Assembly: GCA_016183945.1 (NCBI GenBank)
Contig: JACPDP010000026.1
Span: 1-46,546, forward strand
Length of the DNA: 46,546 nucleotides
Origin: Magnetospirillum sp.
Lineage (GTDB): Bacteria > Pseudomonadota > Alphaproteobacteria > Rhodospirillales > Magnetospirillaceae
Reading direction: 5' to 3'
The position numbers and the translations under genes are program-made. The notes below the pieces were generated by a model. It was not told where the DNA came from and searched no databases. It saw only the letters and a list, made by a program, of their open reading frames with translations. This document shows positions 1 through 11,766 of the stretch, piece after piece. Within the stretch, counting starts at the first letter, position 1. Every line of letters starts with the position of its first letter.

Positions 1-211
1 AGAGGGCGATGCTTTCGCGCCGCTGCTTGATCATCGACTGCAGCATCTGGCGGATCTCGTCGTCACCGATGCCGTCGGGAATGCCCTTGGGCCGGGCGGC
101 GATGTCGCGATCCTTCAGCGCCGCCAGGATCAGGCGGACGGTGGAGAGGGTGCGGGTGTCCTTGGCCCGCATGGCGGACTTGAGTGCATCGTTAAGCTGC
201 GGGCGCAGCAT
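1..211 (-). CDS. YqeY/GatB-domain protein, N-terminal part (cut by window edge)
   Basis: The first 70 codons are present; the rest lies beyond the left edge. The protein starts MLRPQLNDALKSAMRAKDT and continues with TLSTVRLILAALKDRD and IGDDEIRQMLQSMIKQRRE, which is the typical N-terminal helical half of the YqeY family (related to the tail domain of the GatB amidotransferase subunit). The family's function is thought to be tRNA-linked but is not firmly established. A GAGGGAG ribosome binding site lies just upstream of the ATG at 211. It is divergent from carA, an arrangement common in Alphaproteobacteria. Confidence 0.85.
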   Translation of the reverse strand, partial: MLRPQLNDALKSAMRAKDTRTLSTVRLILAALKDRDIAARPKGIPDGIGDDEIRQMLQSMIKQRRESIAL

Positions 212-338
212 GGCTCCCTCACGCACAGGCCTATTTCGGAAAGGAGACAGGTTAGCGCAAAACGGGGCGGAAGGGAAGGACAACCCGCTTGGTATAGTTC
301 TTTGATATAGTTGATTTTTTGCATTCAGGTGGGGAAGC

Positions 339-367
339 TTGACAGGGGAGCTGCCCATCTCTATAAG
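339..367 (+). promoter_or_regulatory. Sigma-70 type promoter for carA
   Basis: TTGACA at 339-344 and TATAAG at 362-367 are separated by exactly 17 bases, a near-consensus housekeeping promoter. Transcription would start near 374, giving a carA leader of about 115 nt. The leader holds one small hairpin around 418-435 but no U-tailed terminator, so no attenuator is apparent. The remainder of 212-490 holds nothing else I can recognise. Confidence 0.7.
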
Positions 368-490
368 GCGCGAAATTTGCCAGCTGACCGACGGCCGGGG
401 TCCCCCTGCCTGTAGCACGAGGACCGTGTCTCGTTCGCGCGTCTCCTCGGCACCCTCGCGCGGCCCGGCCCCTGACGAAGAAGGATGCAT

Positions 491-1697
<1,207 letters not shown>

Positions 1698-1714
<17 letters not shown>

Positions 1715-2354
1715 AATTATCGATGAATCCGGACAGCTTAAGGATAAGGTCCTTTGTTTCCTCCATTATCACTATGCGTTGGATCCAAACAATAGATTCG
1801 TGAAGAATGAGCTTGTTCAAAGTTTGCCGACAAAAAATGTCGGCGCCTCGGCAGTTGCGGTCGATGAAATTTGTGCTTCCAGTTTTGTTGTTAAAAATTC
1901 TCGCGGCGGAATTGACGTTTACTTCATATCGTTGACAGGAATTAAAATTGTAGATAGTTGGTCTGATTATGAATATGCAAAAGCGGCGGATGGATTTGAT
2001 TTTCCAGAATCCGATGGGTTCGAACATGTTGCTTCTATTCCGGCCTCGGACCGCACCGTAACTGTCGACCATAACCAGCCGGAATATGTGGAAGCGGTTG
2101 CCGCGCTGGATAAAGTCATTGAAGAATTTGTCAGTGACCATCGGCTGGATAATGAATTGGGCCACGAAAAGGGCGCCCTGCACCAGGCGCTTGAGGCTGG
2201 CCGTGGCCTACTGAGAGATACAGTTATTAACGTGAAAATTGGCACTGCTCTATTGATCGAGCCGCTGCGTCGCATCGCTGAAAAATATGATTCAGCGGTC
2301 GTTGGCGCGTTGGCTAAGGAAGCGATTGAGAAGATTTTGGCGTTGTTTAATTAA
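1698..2354 (+). CDS. Hypothetical protein, low-GC insert between carA and carB
   Basis: I do not recognise this 218-aa protein. It begins inside the last codons of carA (ATG at 1698, GGAGGGGG at about 1684-1691). Residues ~8-75 (LKDKVLCFLHYHYALDPN to GGIDVYFISLTGIKIVDSW) have the look of a winged-helix module: helices followed by a beta hairpin. Residues ~125-218 are helical and amphipathic, ending with LIEPLRRIAEKYD and VVGALAKEAIEKILALFN. The DNA is clearly richer in A and T than its neighbours (many AAT, AAA, ATT, GTT codons), suggesting horizontal transfer. It ends exactly where a palindromic repeat begins, so the two may have arrived together. It could be a small accessory or defence-type protein, but nothing here proves a function. 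Confidence 0.75.
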
Positions 2355-2496
2355 ACCACAGAGGCACAGAGACACAGAGATGGCGTCTTCGTTGAAACTC
2401 TCCGGGTTCCTCATGCTGTGAGAAATGATTATCCGCTACGCGGAAAGGACGCTTAAAGAAGACTAATTTGAACGTCATCTCTGTGCCTCTGTGGTT
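2355..2496. repeat. Long inverted repeat (ACCACAGAG family), copy A
   Basis: The left arm (2355-2382, ACCACAGAGGCACAGAGA...) is matched by the right arm (2476-2496, CATCTCTGTGCCTCTGTGGTT) in inverted orientation, with about 93 bp between. The left arm carries one extra CACAGAGA unit. It starts directly after the stop codon of the low-GC gene and ends 25 bp before carB. A second copy with the same tip sequence lies at 20173-20300. As RNA it would fold into a long hairpin inside the carA-carB transcript. Confidence 0.8.
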
Positions 2497-2521
2497 AATA
2501 CCTTTTCTTGGATTTGATTCG

Positions 2522-5720
<3,199 letters not shown>

Positions 5721-5782
5721 GGGATGTGGCTTGGCCGCGCCGGCTTCCGGTTCGGTCGAGCCCGTCAGGTCGGGGTTTCTCC

Positions 5783-6256
5783 ATGGAAAAGATCCCAATG
5801 ACTCCCGCTGGTTTCATCCAGTTGGAGGAGGAGTTGAAGTCTCTCAAGTCGGTCGAGCGGCCGGCGGTGATCAAGGCTATCGCCGAGGCGCGTGAGCACG
5901 GCGACCTGTCCGAGAACGCCGAGTACCACGCCGCCCGCGAGCGGCAGAGTTTTATCGAGGGGCGGGTGGGCGAGCTGGAGGACATCATCTCCCGGGCTCA
6001 GGTCATCGACGTCAGCACGTTGTCCGGCGATCAGGTGCGCTTCGGCGCCACGGTGACGCTGGCCGACGAGGATTCCGACGACGAGGTGGCCTACACCATC
6101 GTCGGTGCCCACGAGGCCGACATCCGGCAGGGCCGCATGTCGGTGCACTCGCCGCTGGCGCGCGCACTGATCGGCAAGCATATCGGCGACACCGTCGAGG
6201 TCACCGCCCCCGGCGGCTCCAAGTCCTACCAGATCATCGACGTCCGGTACGGGTGA
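5783..6256 (+). CDS. greA: Transcription elongation factor GreA
   Basis: GreA inserts its coiled coil into the RNA polymerase secondary channel and stimulates cleavage of backtracked RNA. 157 aa, normal length. The start [18 protein letters not shown] at 5783 matches the family start. The N-terminal coiled coil carries the acidic tip [16 protein letters not shown], and the C-terminal FKBP-like domain follows ([28 protein letters not shown]). It lies 62 bp after carB on the same strand, and its TGA overlaps the prmA start by 4 bp (GTGA), so greA and prmA are probably translationally coupled. Confidence 0.97.
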   Translation: MEKIPMTPAGFIQLEEELKSLKSVERPAVIKAIAEAREHGDLSENAEYHAARERQSFIEGRVGELEDIISRAQVIDVSTLSGDQVRFGATVTLADEDSDDEVAYTIVGAHEADIRQGRMSVHSPLARALIGKHIGDTVEVTAPGGSKSYQIIDVRYG

Positions 6257-7161
6257 CACGCTGCATGCCGCCCGTGTTCCCGGAAATCTGGCATCTTCGC
6301 CTCACCGTTCCTCCCGAGGCGGTGCCGATCTTCGAGGCGGTGTTCGAGCGCTTCGCCGAGTCGGTGACCATGTTCATGGACGACCGATCCGGCATCTCGG
6401 ACGGCGACGGCCCGTGGCACCTGGAGGGCTATTCCCGCAATCCGCCGGAGCGCGCCGCCATCCTGTCGGCCCTGGCGGCGGTAGCCGCCGCCAACGGGCT
6501 CGACCTGCCCGACCTCATGGTCGAGCGGCTGCCCAACGTCGACTGGGTGTTGGAGAACCTGCGCGACTTCCCGCCCATCGACGCCGGACGCTTCTTCGTC
6601 CATGGCTCGCACTGCCAGGGCAGCCCGCCGGTGGGGCGTATCGGCATCGAGATCGATGCCGGCACCGCCTTCGGCTCGGGCGAGCACGCCACCACCCGTG
6701 GCTGCCTGCTGGCGCTCGACGGCCTGGGCAAGCGCCGCCGCCGCACCCGTGCCCTCGACCTGGGGTCCGGCTCCGGCATCCTCGGCATCGCCATGGCCCG
6801 CATGTGGGCGGCCGAGGTGGTATGCACCGATATCGACCCCTCGGCGGTCAAGGTCTGTGCCGGCAACGCCGCCAACAACCGGGTGGCGTCGCGGGTCACC
6901 GCGGTGGTGAGCGACGGCTACCGCAACCCGGCGGTCGGTCGCGGCAGGCCCTATGACGTGGTCTGCGCCAACATCCTGGCGCGGCCGCTGTGCCGCTTCG
7001 CCCCCGACCTGGCCGCCCACCTCGCCCCCGACGGCGTGGCGGTGCTGTCCGGTCTGCTGGAACGCCAGGAGCGCATGGTGATGGCCGCCCACGAGGCGCA
7101 AGGATTGCGGCTGAAGCACCGCATCGTCATCGACGGCTGGGCGACGTTGGTGATCGGGTGA
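6253..7161 (+). CDS. prmA: Ribosomal protein L11 methyltransferase
   Basis: PrmA trimethylates ribosomal protein L11 using S-adenosylmethionine. 302 aa. The N-terminal substrate domain ([18 protein letters not shown]) is followed by a Rossmann methyltransferase domain with [17 protein letters not shown], the SAM loop [17 protein letters not shown], the acidic [10 protein letters not shown], and ANILARPL, all PrmA signatures. The GTG at 6253 overlaps the greA stop; an in-frame ATG at 6265 ([12 protein letters not shown]) is an alternative start. A strong hairpin begins at its stop codon. Confidence 0.93.
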   Translation: MTRCMPPVFPEIWHLRLTVPPEAVPIFEAVFERFAESVTMFMDDRSGISDGDGPWHLEGYSRNPPERAAILSALAAVAAANGLDLPDLMVERLPNVDWVLENLRDFPPIDAGRFFVHGSHCQGSPPVGRIGIEIDAGTAFGSGEHATTRGCLLALDGLGKRRRRTRALDLGSGSGILGIAMARMWAAEVVCTDIDPSAVKVCAGNAANNRVASRVTAVVSDGYRNPAVGRGRPYDVVCANILARPLCRFAPDLAAHLAPDGVAVLSGLLERQERMVMAAHEAQGLRLKHRIVIDGWATLVIG

Positions 7162-7191
7162 GGTACGGCGGGCGGGACGCCCGCTGTACCT
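7161..7191 (+). terminator. Hairpin at the end of greA-prmA
   Basis: AGGTACGGCGGGCG pairs with CGCCCGCTGTACCT over 14 bp (one G-U) around a GGA loop. There is no U tract, so it may be a REP-type hairpin rather than a classical intrinsic terminator. Its core GCGGGCGGGACGCCCGC recurs at 26979-26995. Confidence 0.6.
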
Positions 7192-7269
7192 TAAGAAGTC
7201 CAGGCTTTCCTGGATCGCCTTGATGCCGGCGGCGGCGCATCTGTCGTCAAGCCCAGGGCGGCAACGGCG

Positions 7270-7428
7270 CAGGGCAATCGGGTGAAGGGATATCGTCCTT
7301 AATGTTTCTCGTCACCCCCGCGAAAGCGGGGGTCCATGGTTGGAGCAGAGGAAATGCGAGGCCGGAAATCGTGTCGGCGGCAACATGGATTCCCGCCTTC
7401 GCGGGACCTCCTTCACCCGATTGCCCTG
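7270..7428. repeat. Nested palindromic element between prmA and the thioredoxin-like gene
   Basis: Outer arms CAGGGCAATCGGGTGAAGG (7270-7288) and its exact reverse complement (7410-7428) enclose two more hairpins: CCCCCGCGAAAGCGGGGG (7315-7332) and TCCCGCCTTCGCGGGA (7391-7406). The inner hairpins are flanked by TCCATGG and CATGGAT, again inverted. The spacer 7192-7472 holds no gene. The structure looks like a composite REP or small non-coding repeat element. Confidence 0.65.
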
Positions 7429-7472
7429 GGCAACGGCGGTCTTGGCCGTCCCCCTCGGGGTGGGATTTATAG

Positions 7473-7850
7473 TCAACATCCGGCCGCCGGCCGTCCCGCC
7501 GCCGTCATCCTGGCGATGATGGCCGCCAGTTCGCCGTAGAATTCCGCCTCGCCACTGTAGCCGACGATGCGGCCCGCTTCGCCCTTGCAGTCGCGGACGA
7601 CAAAGGTGGGGCTGTACTTGACGCCGGCGATGCCGGCCAGGTCGGCCGGTGGCGGCCGTGCCATATCGACCCGGCGCAACGGCAGCAGCCGCCCCTCGTC
7701 GGTGCGGCCATAGGCAGGTCCCACCTCGCGGTGCCATTTCAGGCACCACGGGCAGGTCGCCGTTTCGAACATGGCCAGCTCGGCCGCCGCCGCGCTCCCG
7801 GCCCAGCAGACAAGGGCCAGGGTGGCGGCGGCAAGGGGAGCCGATGCCAC
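7473..7850 (-). CDS. Exported thioredoxin-fold protein with CPWC motif
   Basis: A 125-aa protein with an N-terminal signal peptide (LAAATLALVCWAGSAAAA, cleavage near residue 23) and a thioredoxin-like domain opening with ELAMFETATCPWCLKWH, so the redox pair is Cys33/Cys36. The later VKYSPTFVV supplies the cis-Pro loop. It is expected to be periplasmic. The GTG at 7850 starts 5 bp after the tusA stop, so the two genes are probably one transcript. The neighbourhood (TusA, YeeE/YedE transporter, SoxYZ 6 kb away) suggests a role in redox handling of reduced sulfur compounds, comparable in position to SoxW-type thioredoxins; that role is inferred. Confidence 0.75.
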   Translation of the reverse strand: MASAPLAAATLALVCWAGSAAAAELAMFETATCPWCLKWHREVGPAYGRTDEGRLLPLRRVDMARPPPADLAGIAGVKYSPTFVVRDCKGEAGRIVGYSGEAEFYGELAAIIARMTAAGRPAAGC

Positions 7851-7855
7851 CGGCG

Positions 7856-8083
7856 TCAGCTGCCGGTCTTCTTGATATTGAAGGTATAAACGCCACCGGT
7901 TTCGCTCTGGCTGACCAGGGTGTTGCCGGTCTGGCGACAGAACGCGTCGAAGTCCTTCACCGAACCGGGATCGGTGGCGATCACCTGCAGGGTGTCGCCG
8001 GAGGAAATGTCCTTGATCGCCTTCTTGGCGCGCAGGATCGGCAGCGGGCAGTTGAGGCCCTTGACATCGAGAACGGTGGTCAT
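7856..8083 (-). CDS. tusA: TusA-family sulfur carrier/sulfurtransferase
   Basis: 75 aa, whole TusA length. LDVKGLNCPLPILRAKKAI contains the hallmark CPxP with active Cys12, the residue that carries persulfide sulfur. The rest (DTLQVIATDPGSVKDFDAFC) fits the two-layer alpha/beta TusA fold. It is divergent from a YeeE/YedE membrane protein 129 bp away, a pairing frequently seen in sulfur-using bacteria where the transporter brings in thiosulfate and TusA receives sulfur. Here the partner is more likely sulfur trafficking than tRNA thiolation, by context. Confidence 0.9.
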   Translation of the reverse strand: MTTVLDVKGLNCPLPILRAKKAIKDISSGDTLQVIATDPGSVKDFDAFCRQTGNTLVSQSETGGVYTFNIKKTGS

Positions 8084-8212
8084 CTTGAGCTCCCTCCAAT
8101 ACTGTTCTTGAGCATACCGTCAGGTCGGTGCTAATTTAGAAACCAGAAATATATAGGGGAACGGTCCGCCCGCCAAGCATCCTGTGCGAAAGGGGCCGTC
8201 CACAAGGGGAGG

Positions 8213-9322
8213 ATGGTCATCGTGTTCGACATTCCGCTCACCACCGTCGTGGGCGGCGCCGCGTTCATCGCGGGTGCCGTCTTCGGCGCCACAGCCAATC
8301 GTACCAACTTCTGCACCATGGGCGCCATCTCCGATGCCGTCTTCATGGGCGATTTCAAGCGCTTTCGGGCCTGGATGCTGGCGGTCGCCGTCGGCATCGT
8401 CGCCAGCCAGGGCATGGTCGCCGCCGGCATGGTCGACCTCGGCAAGTCCATCTATCTCGGGGCCAATATCGGCTGGGCCGGCGCGGTGCTGGGCGGGCTG
8501 ATGTTCGGCTTCGGCATGACCATGGCCGGCGGCTGCGGCAACAAGACGCTGGTGCGCATCGGCGGCGGCAATCTGAAGTCGGTGATGGTCTTCATGATCG
8601 TGGCGCTGTTCGCCTATATGACGCTGAAGGGTCCCATCGCCCTGGCCCGCATCCAGATGGAGGGCCTGACCAACGTCAGCGCCGCCGGTCTGGGCCTGGC
8701 CAATCAGGGACTGCCGGCGGTGCTGGCCAAGCTGGGCCTCTCGGCCGGGCCGGCGCGCTGGCTGGCGGTGGCGGCGGTGGCCGGCGGCCTGGTGGTCTGG
8801 TGCTTCAAGGACGCCGAATTCCGCGCCAGCCCGCGGGACATGCTGGGCGGCGTGGTCATCGGCTTGATGGTGCCGACCGGATGGTGGATCACCGGCGTGC
8901 TGGGCGCCGACGATTTCGAGCCCACGCAGCTCGCCTCGTTCACCTTCGTGGCGCCGATGGGCGACGGCATGCAGTATCTGATGACCTTCACCGGATCGAC
9001 CATCAACTTCGGCATCGCCGCGGTGGCGGGAGTGATCTTCGGCTCGTTCCTGGTTTCGGCGGCGACCAGGAGTTTCCACTTCGAGGCCTTTTCGGACGCC
9101 GGCGACATGCTGCGCCACATGTTCGGCGCGGCGCTGATGGGCATCGGCGGCGTGCTGGCCATGGGCTGCACCATCGGCCAGGGGCTGACCGGCATGTCGA
9201 CGCTGTCGCTGACCTCGGCCATCGCCCTGGGCTCGATCATCTTCGGCGGCGTGCTGGGAATGAAGTACCTGGAAGAGGGCTCGCTGGGCGGCGCCGTCAA
9301 GGCGGTGTTCGCCCGGGCATAA
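8213..9322 (+). CDS. YeeE/YedE-family membrane transporter (thiosulfate uptake type)
   Basis: 369 aa, strongly hydrophobic, with about nine to ten membrane segments. It has the conserved cysteine motifs of the YeeE/TsuA family: ANRTNFCTMGA near the N-terminus, AGGCGNKTL in the middle and AMGCTIGQGLTG near the C-terminus. In the characterised family member these cysteines line the path for thiosulfate. The ribosome binding site AGGGGAGG touches the ATG at 8213; the GTG at 8222 (VFDIPLTT) has better spacing and may be the real start. Divergent tusA supports a sulfur role. Substrate is inferred from the family. Confidence 0.88.
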   Translation: MVIVFDIPLTTVVGGAAFIAGAVFGATANRTNFCTMGAISDAVFMGDFKRFRAWMLAVAVGIVASQGMVAAGMVDLGKSIYLGANIGWAGAVLGGLMFGFGMTMAGGCGNKTLVRIGGGNLKSVMVFMIVALFAYMTLKGPIALARIQMEGLTNVSAAGLGLANQGLPAVLAKLGLSAGPARWLAVAAVAGGLVVWCFKDAEFRASPRDMLGGVVIGLMVPTGWWITGVLGADDFEPTQLASFTFVAPMGDGMQYLMTFTGSTINFGIAAVAGVIFGSFLVSAATRSFHFEAFSDAGDMLRHMFGAALMGIGGVLAMGCTIGQGLTGMSTLSLTSAIALGSIIFGGVLGMKYLEEGSLGGAVKAVFARA

Positions 9323-9353
9323 GCGTCGCGCCCGGCGAGGGCATCATGAGAAT

Positions 9354-9380
9354 CCCGTCCTGCCCATCGGGCAGGACGGG
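9354..9380. terminator. Bidirectional hairpin between convergent genes
   Basis: CCCGTCCTGCCC (9354-9365) pairs perfectly with GGGCAGGACGGG (9369-9380) around ATC. It lies between the stop of the YeeE/YedE gene and the stop of the convergent cold-shock gene, so it can end both transcripts. Confidence 0.75.
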
Positions 9381-9390
9381 GTGGACGATG

Positions 9391-9600
9391 CTATTCCCCC
9401 ATGTTGAGGTTGACCGCGGAAACCCGGCCGCGGTCGCCGCGGGCGACGTCGTAGGCCACCTTCTGCCCCTCGTTCAGGGTGCTGCGGCCGGCCCGCTCCA
9501 CCGCCGAGATGTGTACGAACACATCCTTGCTGCCGTCGTCCGGCATGATGAAGCCGTAGCCCTTGCCGGCATTGAACCACTTGACCGTTCCTGTCGCCAT
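9391..9600 (-). CDS. Cold-shock domain protein (CspA family)
   Basis: 69 aa, a single cold-shock domain binding single-stranded nucleic acid. [18 protein letters not shown] contains the RNP1 element, and [13 protein letters not shown] contains RNP2. The upstream 139 bp (9601-9739) before the next gene's stop would be its 5' leader and promoter region; csp leaders are often thermosensitive, but I see no feature that proves this here. Confidence 0.95.
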   Translation of the reverse strand: MATGTVKWFNAGKGYGFIMPDDGSKDVFVHISAVERAGRSTLNEGQKVAYDVARGDRGRVSAVNLNMGE

Positions 9601-9739
9601 GTCCGTGTCTCCGTTGGCCCGTCCCGCCCCGGCCTCGCCGGCAGGGACGCCCGCGGCATGTGGGGAGGCGGCAAGGCCGCTGACAAGGACAAGGCGGCCT
9701 TCTGCGCTGCCGCTTCGGCGTTGGAGGAGTGTGCCGCTC

Positions 9740-11443
9740 TCAACCGGGCAGCAGGCACGACACCGCGGTGAGGTCGTCGCGCAACGGGCGCTGCACCGCG
9801 TCGAGGAAGGGGCGGATCAGCGAGGCGGCATCCCAGGCGGTGCCCTGTCCGACCCGCTCACCCAGCATCTCCGCGACGCCCTGCGAACCGAGCGGGCGGC
9901 GCGCTCGCAGGGAGCATTCGTTGAGGGCGTCGCTGTGCAGGAACAGCAGCGTCCCAGGCGGCAACGGCAGCTGGCGCTGGGGATAGCGGGCGGCGGCGAC
10001 CACGCCCAGCGGCAAGCCGTGGCCCTGCCCCGCCATCACCCCGGCGGTGCCGAAGCTGATGGCCAAGGGATGCGGCGCCGCGGCGGCGGCATAGACAAAC
10101 TCGCCGATGCCCACATCGACCACGCCATAGAGCATGGTGGCGTATTGCCCCAGCGGCAGCAGGCCGAACAGGTGGCGGTTCAACTGCTCCATGTACGCCG
10201 CCGGGTTGTCGCGGCCCTCGGTGAGGTTGTGGACCAGGGTATGCAGCCGGAAGGTATTGAGCGCCGCCGAATAGCCGTGGCCGGAGAAGTCGGCGAGGAA
10301 CACGGCGAAACGACGGCCGTCGAGGGGGGTGAGGCCCCAGATGTCGCCGCCAACCTCGCAGGAGGTTTCGAACAGGCCGCTGATGCGCACGCCGTAACGG
10401 TATTCCACCCGGGCGATGTCCTCGGGCGTCGGCAGCAGCTCGCCCTGCATCGCCCGCGCCGCCTTGAGGTCATCGCCGGCAACCGCGGCGGCCGTCGCCC
10501 CGGCGGCGGTCGAGGCGGTGTTTCCGACGACCTCGCCGCCGTCGCGCACCACGCAGACCACCTCGTTGCCGGGGTCGCGAAACGCAACGCTCTCGAACGA
10601 CATTCGGCGGGCCATGACGATGCCGCGGCCATGGGGGTGGAAGGCGCGCCGCATATCGAGGTCGAGAAAGTGCTGCCAGTCGAAGCCCGACCCCTCGTCC
10701 GTGATGGTGAAGCGGACCTCGCCGCCCCGGCGCTCGAACCGCACGGTGACCCGCTTGGCCGCGTTCTCGGGCAAGGCGAGGCAGTTCTCGACCTCTTGCG
10801 CCCAGCGCTTTTCCGCCAGCAGGACGGCCTTGTGCTCGAAGGTGATGCCGAGATTGCCGTGCTCGACGGCGTTGGTGAACAGCTCGTTGAGGCCCACCAC
10901 CAGCGAGCCCGGACGCGGACAGGCGCGTGCCAGCGACACCGCCAGATCGCGGCCTTCGTCGAGGGTGGCGAAGCGGAACGTCCCCGCCTCCATCAGGGTC
11001 AGCGCCGTGGTGCGCTTGACCAGGTCCCCCTGCAGGCGGCGGAGGCGGGTTCGCGTCTCGATGGCCGATTGCATCACCGAGATCAGCACCCGGCGGTCGA
11101 GCGGCTTCAGCAGGTAGTAGAAGACGCCCGCGGCGATGCCGCCGGCGATATCCTCCTCGGAGTCGCAGGCGGTCTGCATGATCACCGGAATCGAACGCAG
11201 CCGTTCGTCGGCCTTGAGGCGGGTCAGCAGCGTCATGCCGTCCATGCGCGGCATCATGCGGTCGAGCAGGACGACGTCGCAGGTGGCCGGGTTGCGGTCG
11301 AGGATGTCCCAGGCATCCTGGCCGTCGACGGCGGCGATGCAGTCGTAGCCGCTGACCCTCAGCGCCGCCAACAGCAGATGCCGGTTGACCGGCTCATCGT
11401 CGACGATCAGAACCCGCGACGGCCCCTCGGCCGCGACGGACAC
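9740..11443 (-). CDS. Receiver - anti-sigma-type kinase - SpoIIE/PP2C phosphatase fusion regulator
   Basis: 567 aa with three modules. Residues ~8-125 are a receiver domain ([11 protein letters not shown], phospho-acceptor Asp in [13 protein letters not shown]). Residues ~150-290 are an RsbW-like HATPase: N-box [15 protein letters not shown]1 box DEGSGFDW, and [10 protein letters not shown]. Residues ~325-567 are a SpoIIE-type PP2C phosphatase: [23 protein letters not shown], and RDDLTAVSC at the end. It starts with GTG one base after the STAS gene stop. Such proteins both phosphorylate and dephosphorylate a STAS partner, here most likely the adjacent 101-aa STAS protein. The combination is reminiscent of Pseudomonas HsbR, but with the kinase in the middle. 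No sigma factor is encoded nearby. Confidence 0.9.
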   Translation of the reverse strand: MSVAAEGPSRVLIVDDEPVNRHLLLAALRVSGYDCIAAVDGQDAWDILDRNPATCDVVLLDRMMPRMDGMTLLTRLKADERLRSIPVIMQTACDSEEDIAGGIAAGVFYYLLKPLDRRVLISVMQSAIETRTRLRRLQGDLVKRTTALTLMEAGTFRFATLDEGRDLAVSLARACPRPGSLVVGLNELFTNAVEHGNLGITFEHKAVLLAEKRWAQEVENCLALPENAAKRVTVRFERRGGEVRFTITDEGSGFDWQHFLDLDMRRAFHPHGRGIVMARRMSFESVAFRDPGNEVVCVVRDGGEVVGNTASTAAGATAAAVAGDDLKAARAMQGELLPTPEDIARVEYRYGVRISGLFETSCEVGGDIWGLTPLDGRRFAVFLADFSGHGYSAALNTFRLHTLVHNLTEGRDNPAAYMEQLNRHLFGLLPLGQYATMLYGVVDVGIGEFVYAAAAAPHPLAISFGTAGVMAGQGHGLPLGVVAAARYPQRQLPLPPGTLLFLHSDALNECSLRARRPLGSQGVAEMLGERVGQGTAWDAASLIRPFLDAVQRPLRDDLTAVSCLLPG

Positions 11444-11444
11444 C

Positions 11445-11750
11445 TCAGTCCTCGATGACGAAAAGGCTGTCGAAGCAGGCGAGGGTGAGCAGTTCCTTGA
11501 CCTCGCCCTTGGCCCGGGTCAGCCGGACCTCGATGCCGGCCCGCTCGGCACCGTCGCGTAGCGTCAGCAGCATGCCGAGGCCCGCCGAATCCATATAATC
11601 CAGCTGGTTGAGGTCGATGGCCGCCTGGCGGCCGCCGGACCGCACGATCCTCTCGATGACGCCGTCGAAGGCTTCCCGGTCCGAGAAGGTGAGTTGGTCG
11701 CGCAGGACCAGCACCAAGCCGCCCGGACCCTCGGTGAATTCATATCTCAC
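11445..11750 (-). CDS. STAS-domain anti-sigma-factor antagonist
   Basis: 101 aa, one STAS domain of the SpoIIAA/RsbV kind. The conserved phosphorylation loop is DYMDSAGLGMLLTLRDGA, where the Ser after Asp is the predicted phosphoserine. The GTG at 11750 (VRYEFTEGPG) follows the chemoreceptor stop by 16 bp. Its stop is separated by a single base from the regulator gene, so it is translationally coupled with it and is its likely substrate. Confidence 0.88.
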   Translation of the reverse strand: MRYEFTEGPGGLVLVLRDQLTFSDREAFDGVIERIVRSGGRQAAIDLNQLDYMDSAGLGMLLTLRDGAERAGIEVRLTRAKGEVKELLTLACFDSLFVIED

Positions 11751-11766
11751 GGCGTAATCCCATAAC

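Noticed and set aside
9563..11458. A 631-codon open frame on the plus strand
   Set aside because: It is the antisense shadow of the receiver/kinase/phosphatase gene; its translation has no domain, is Gly/Arg/Val-rich, and the minus-strand frame is fully explained by known domains.
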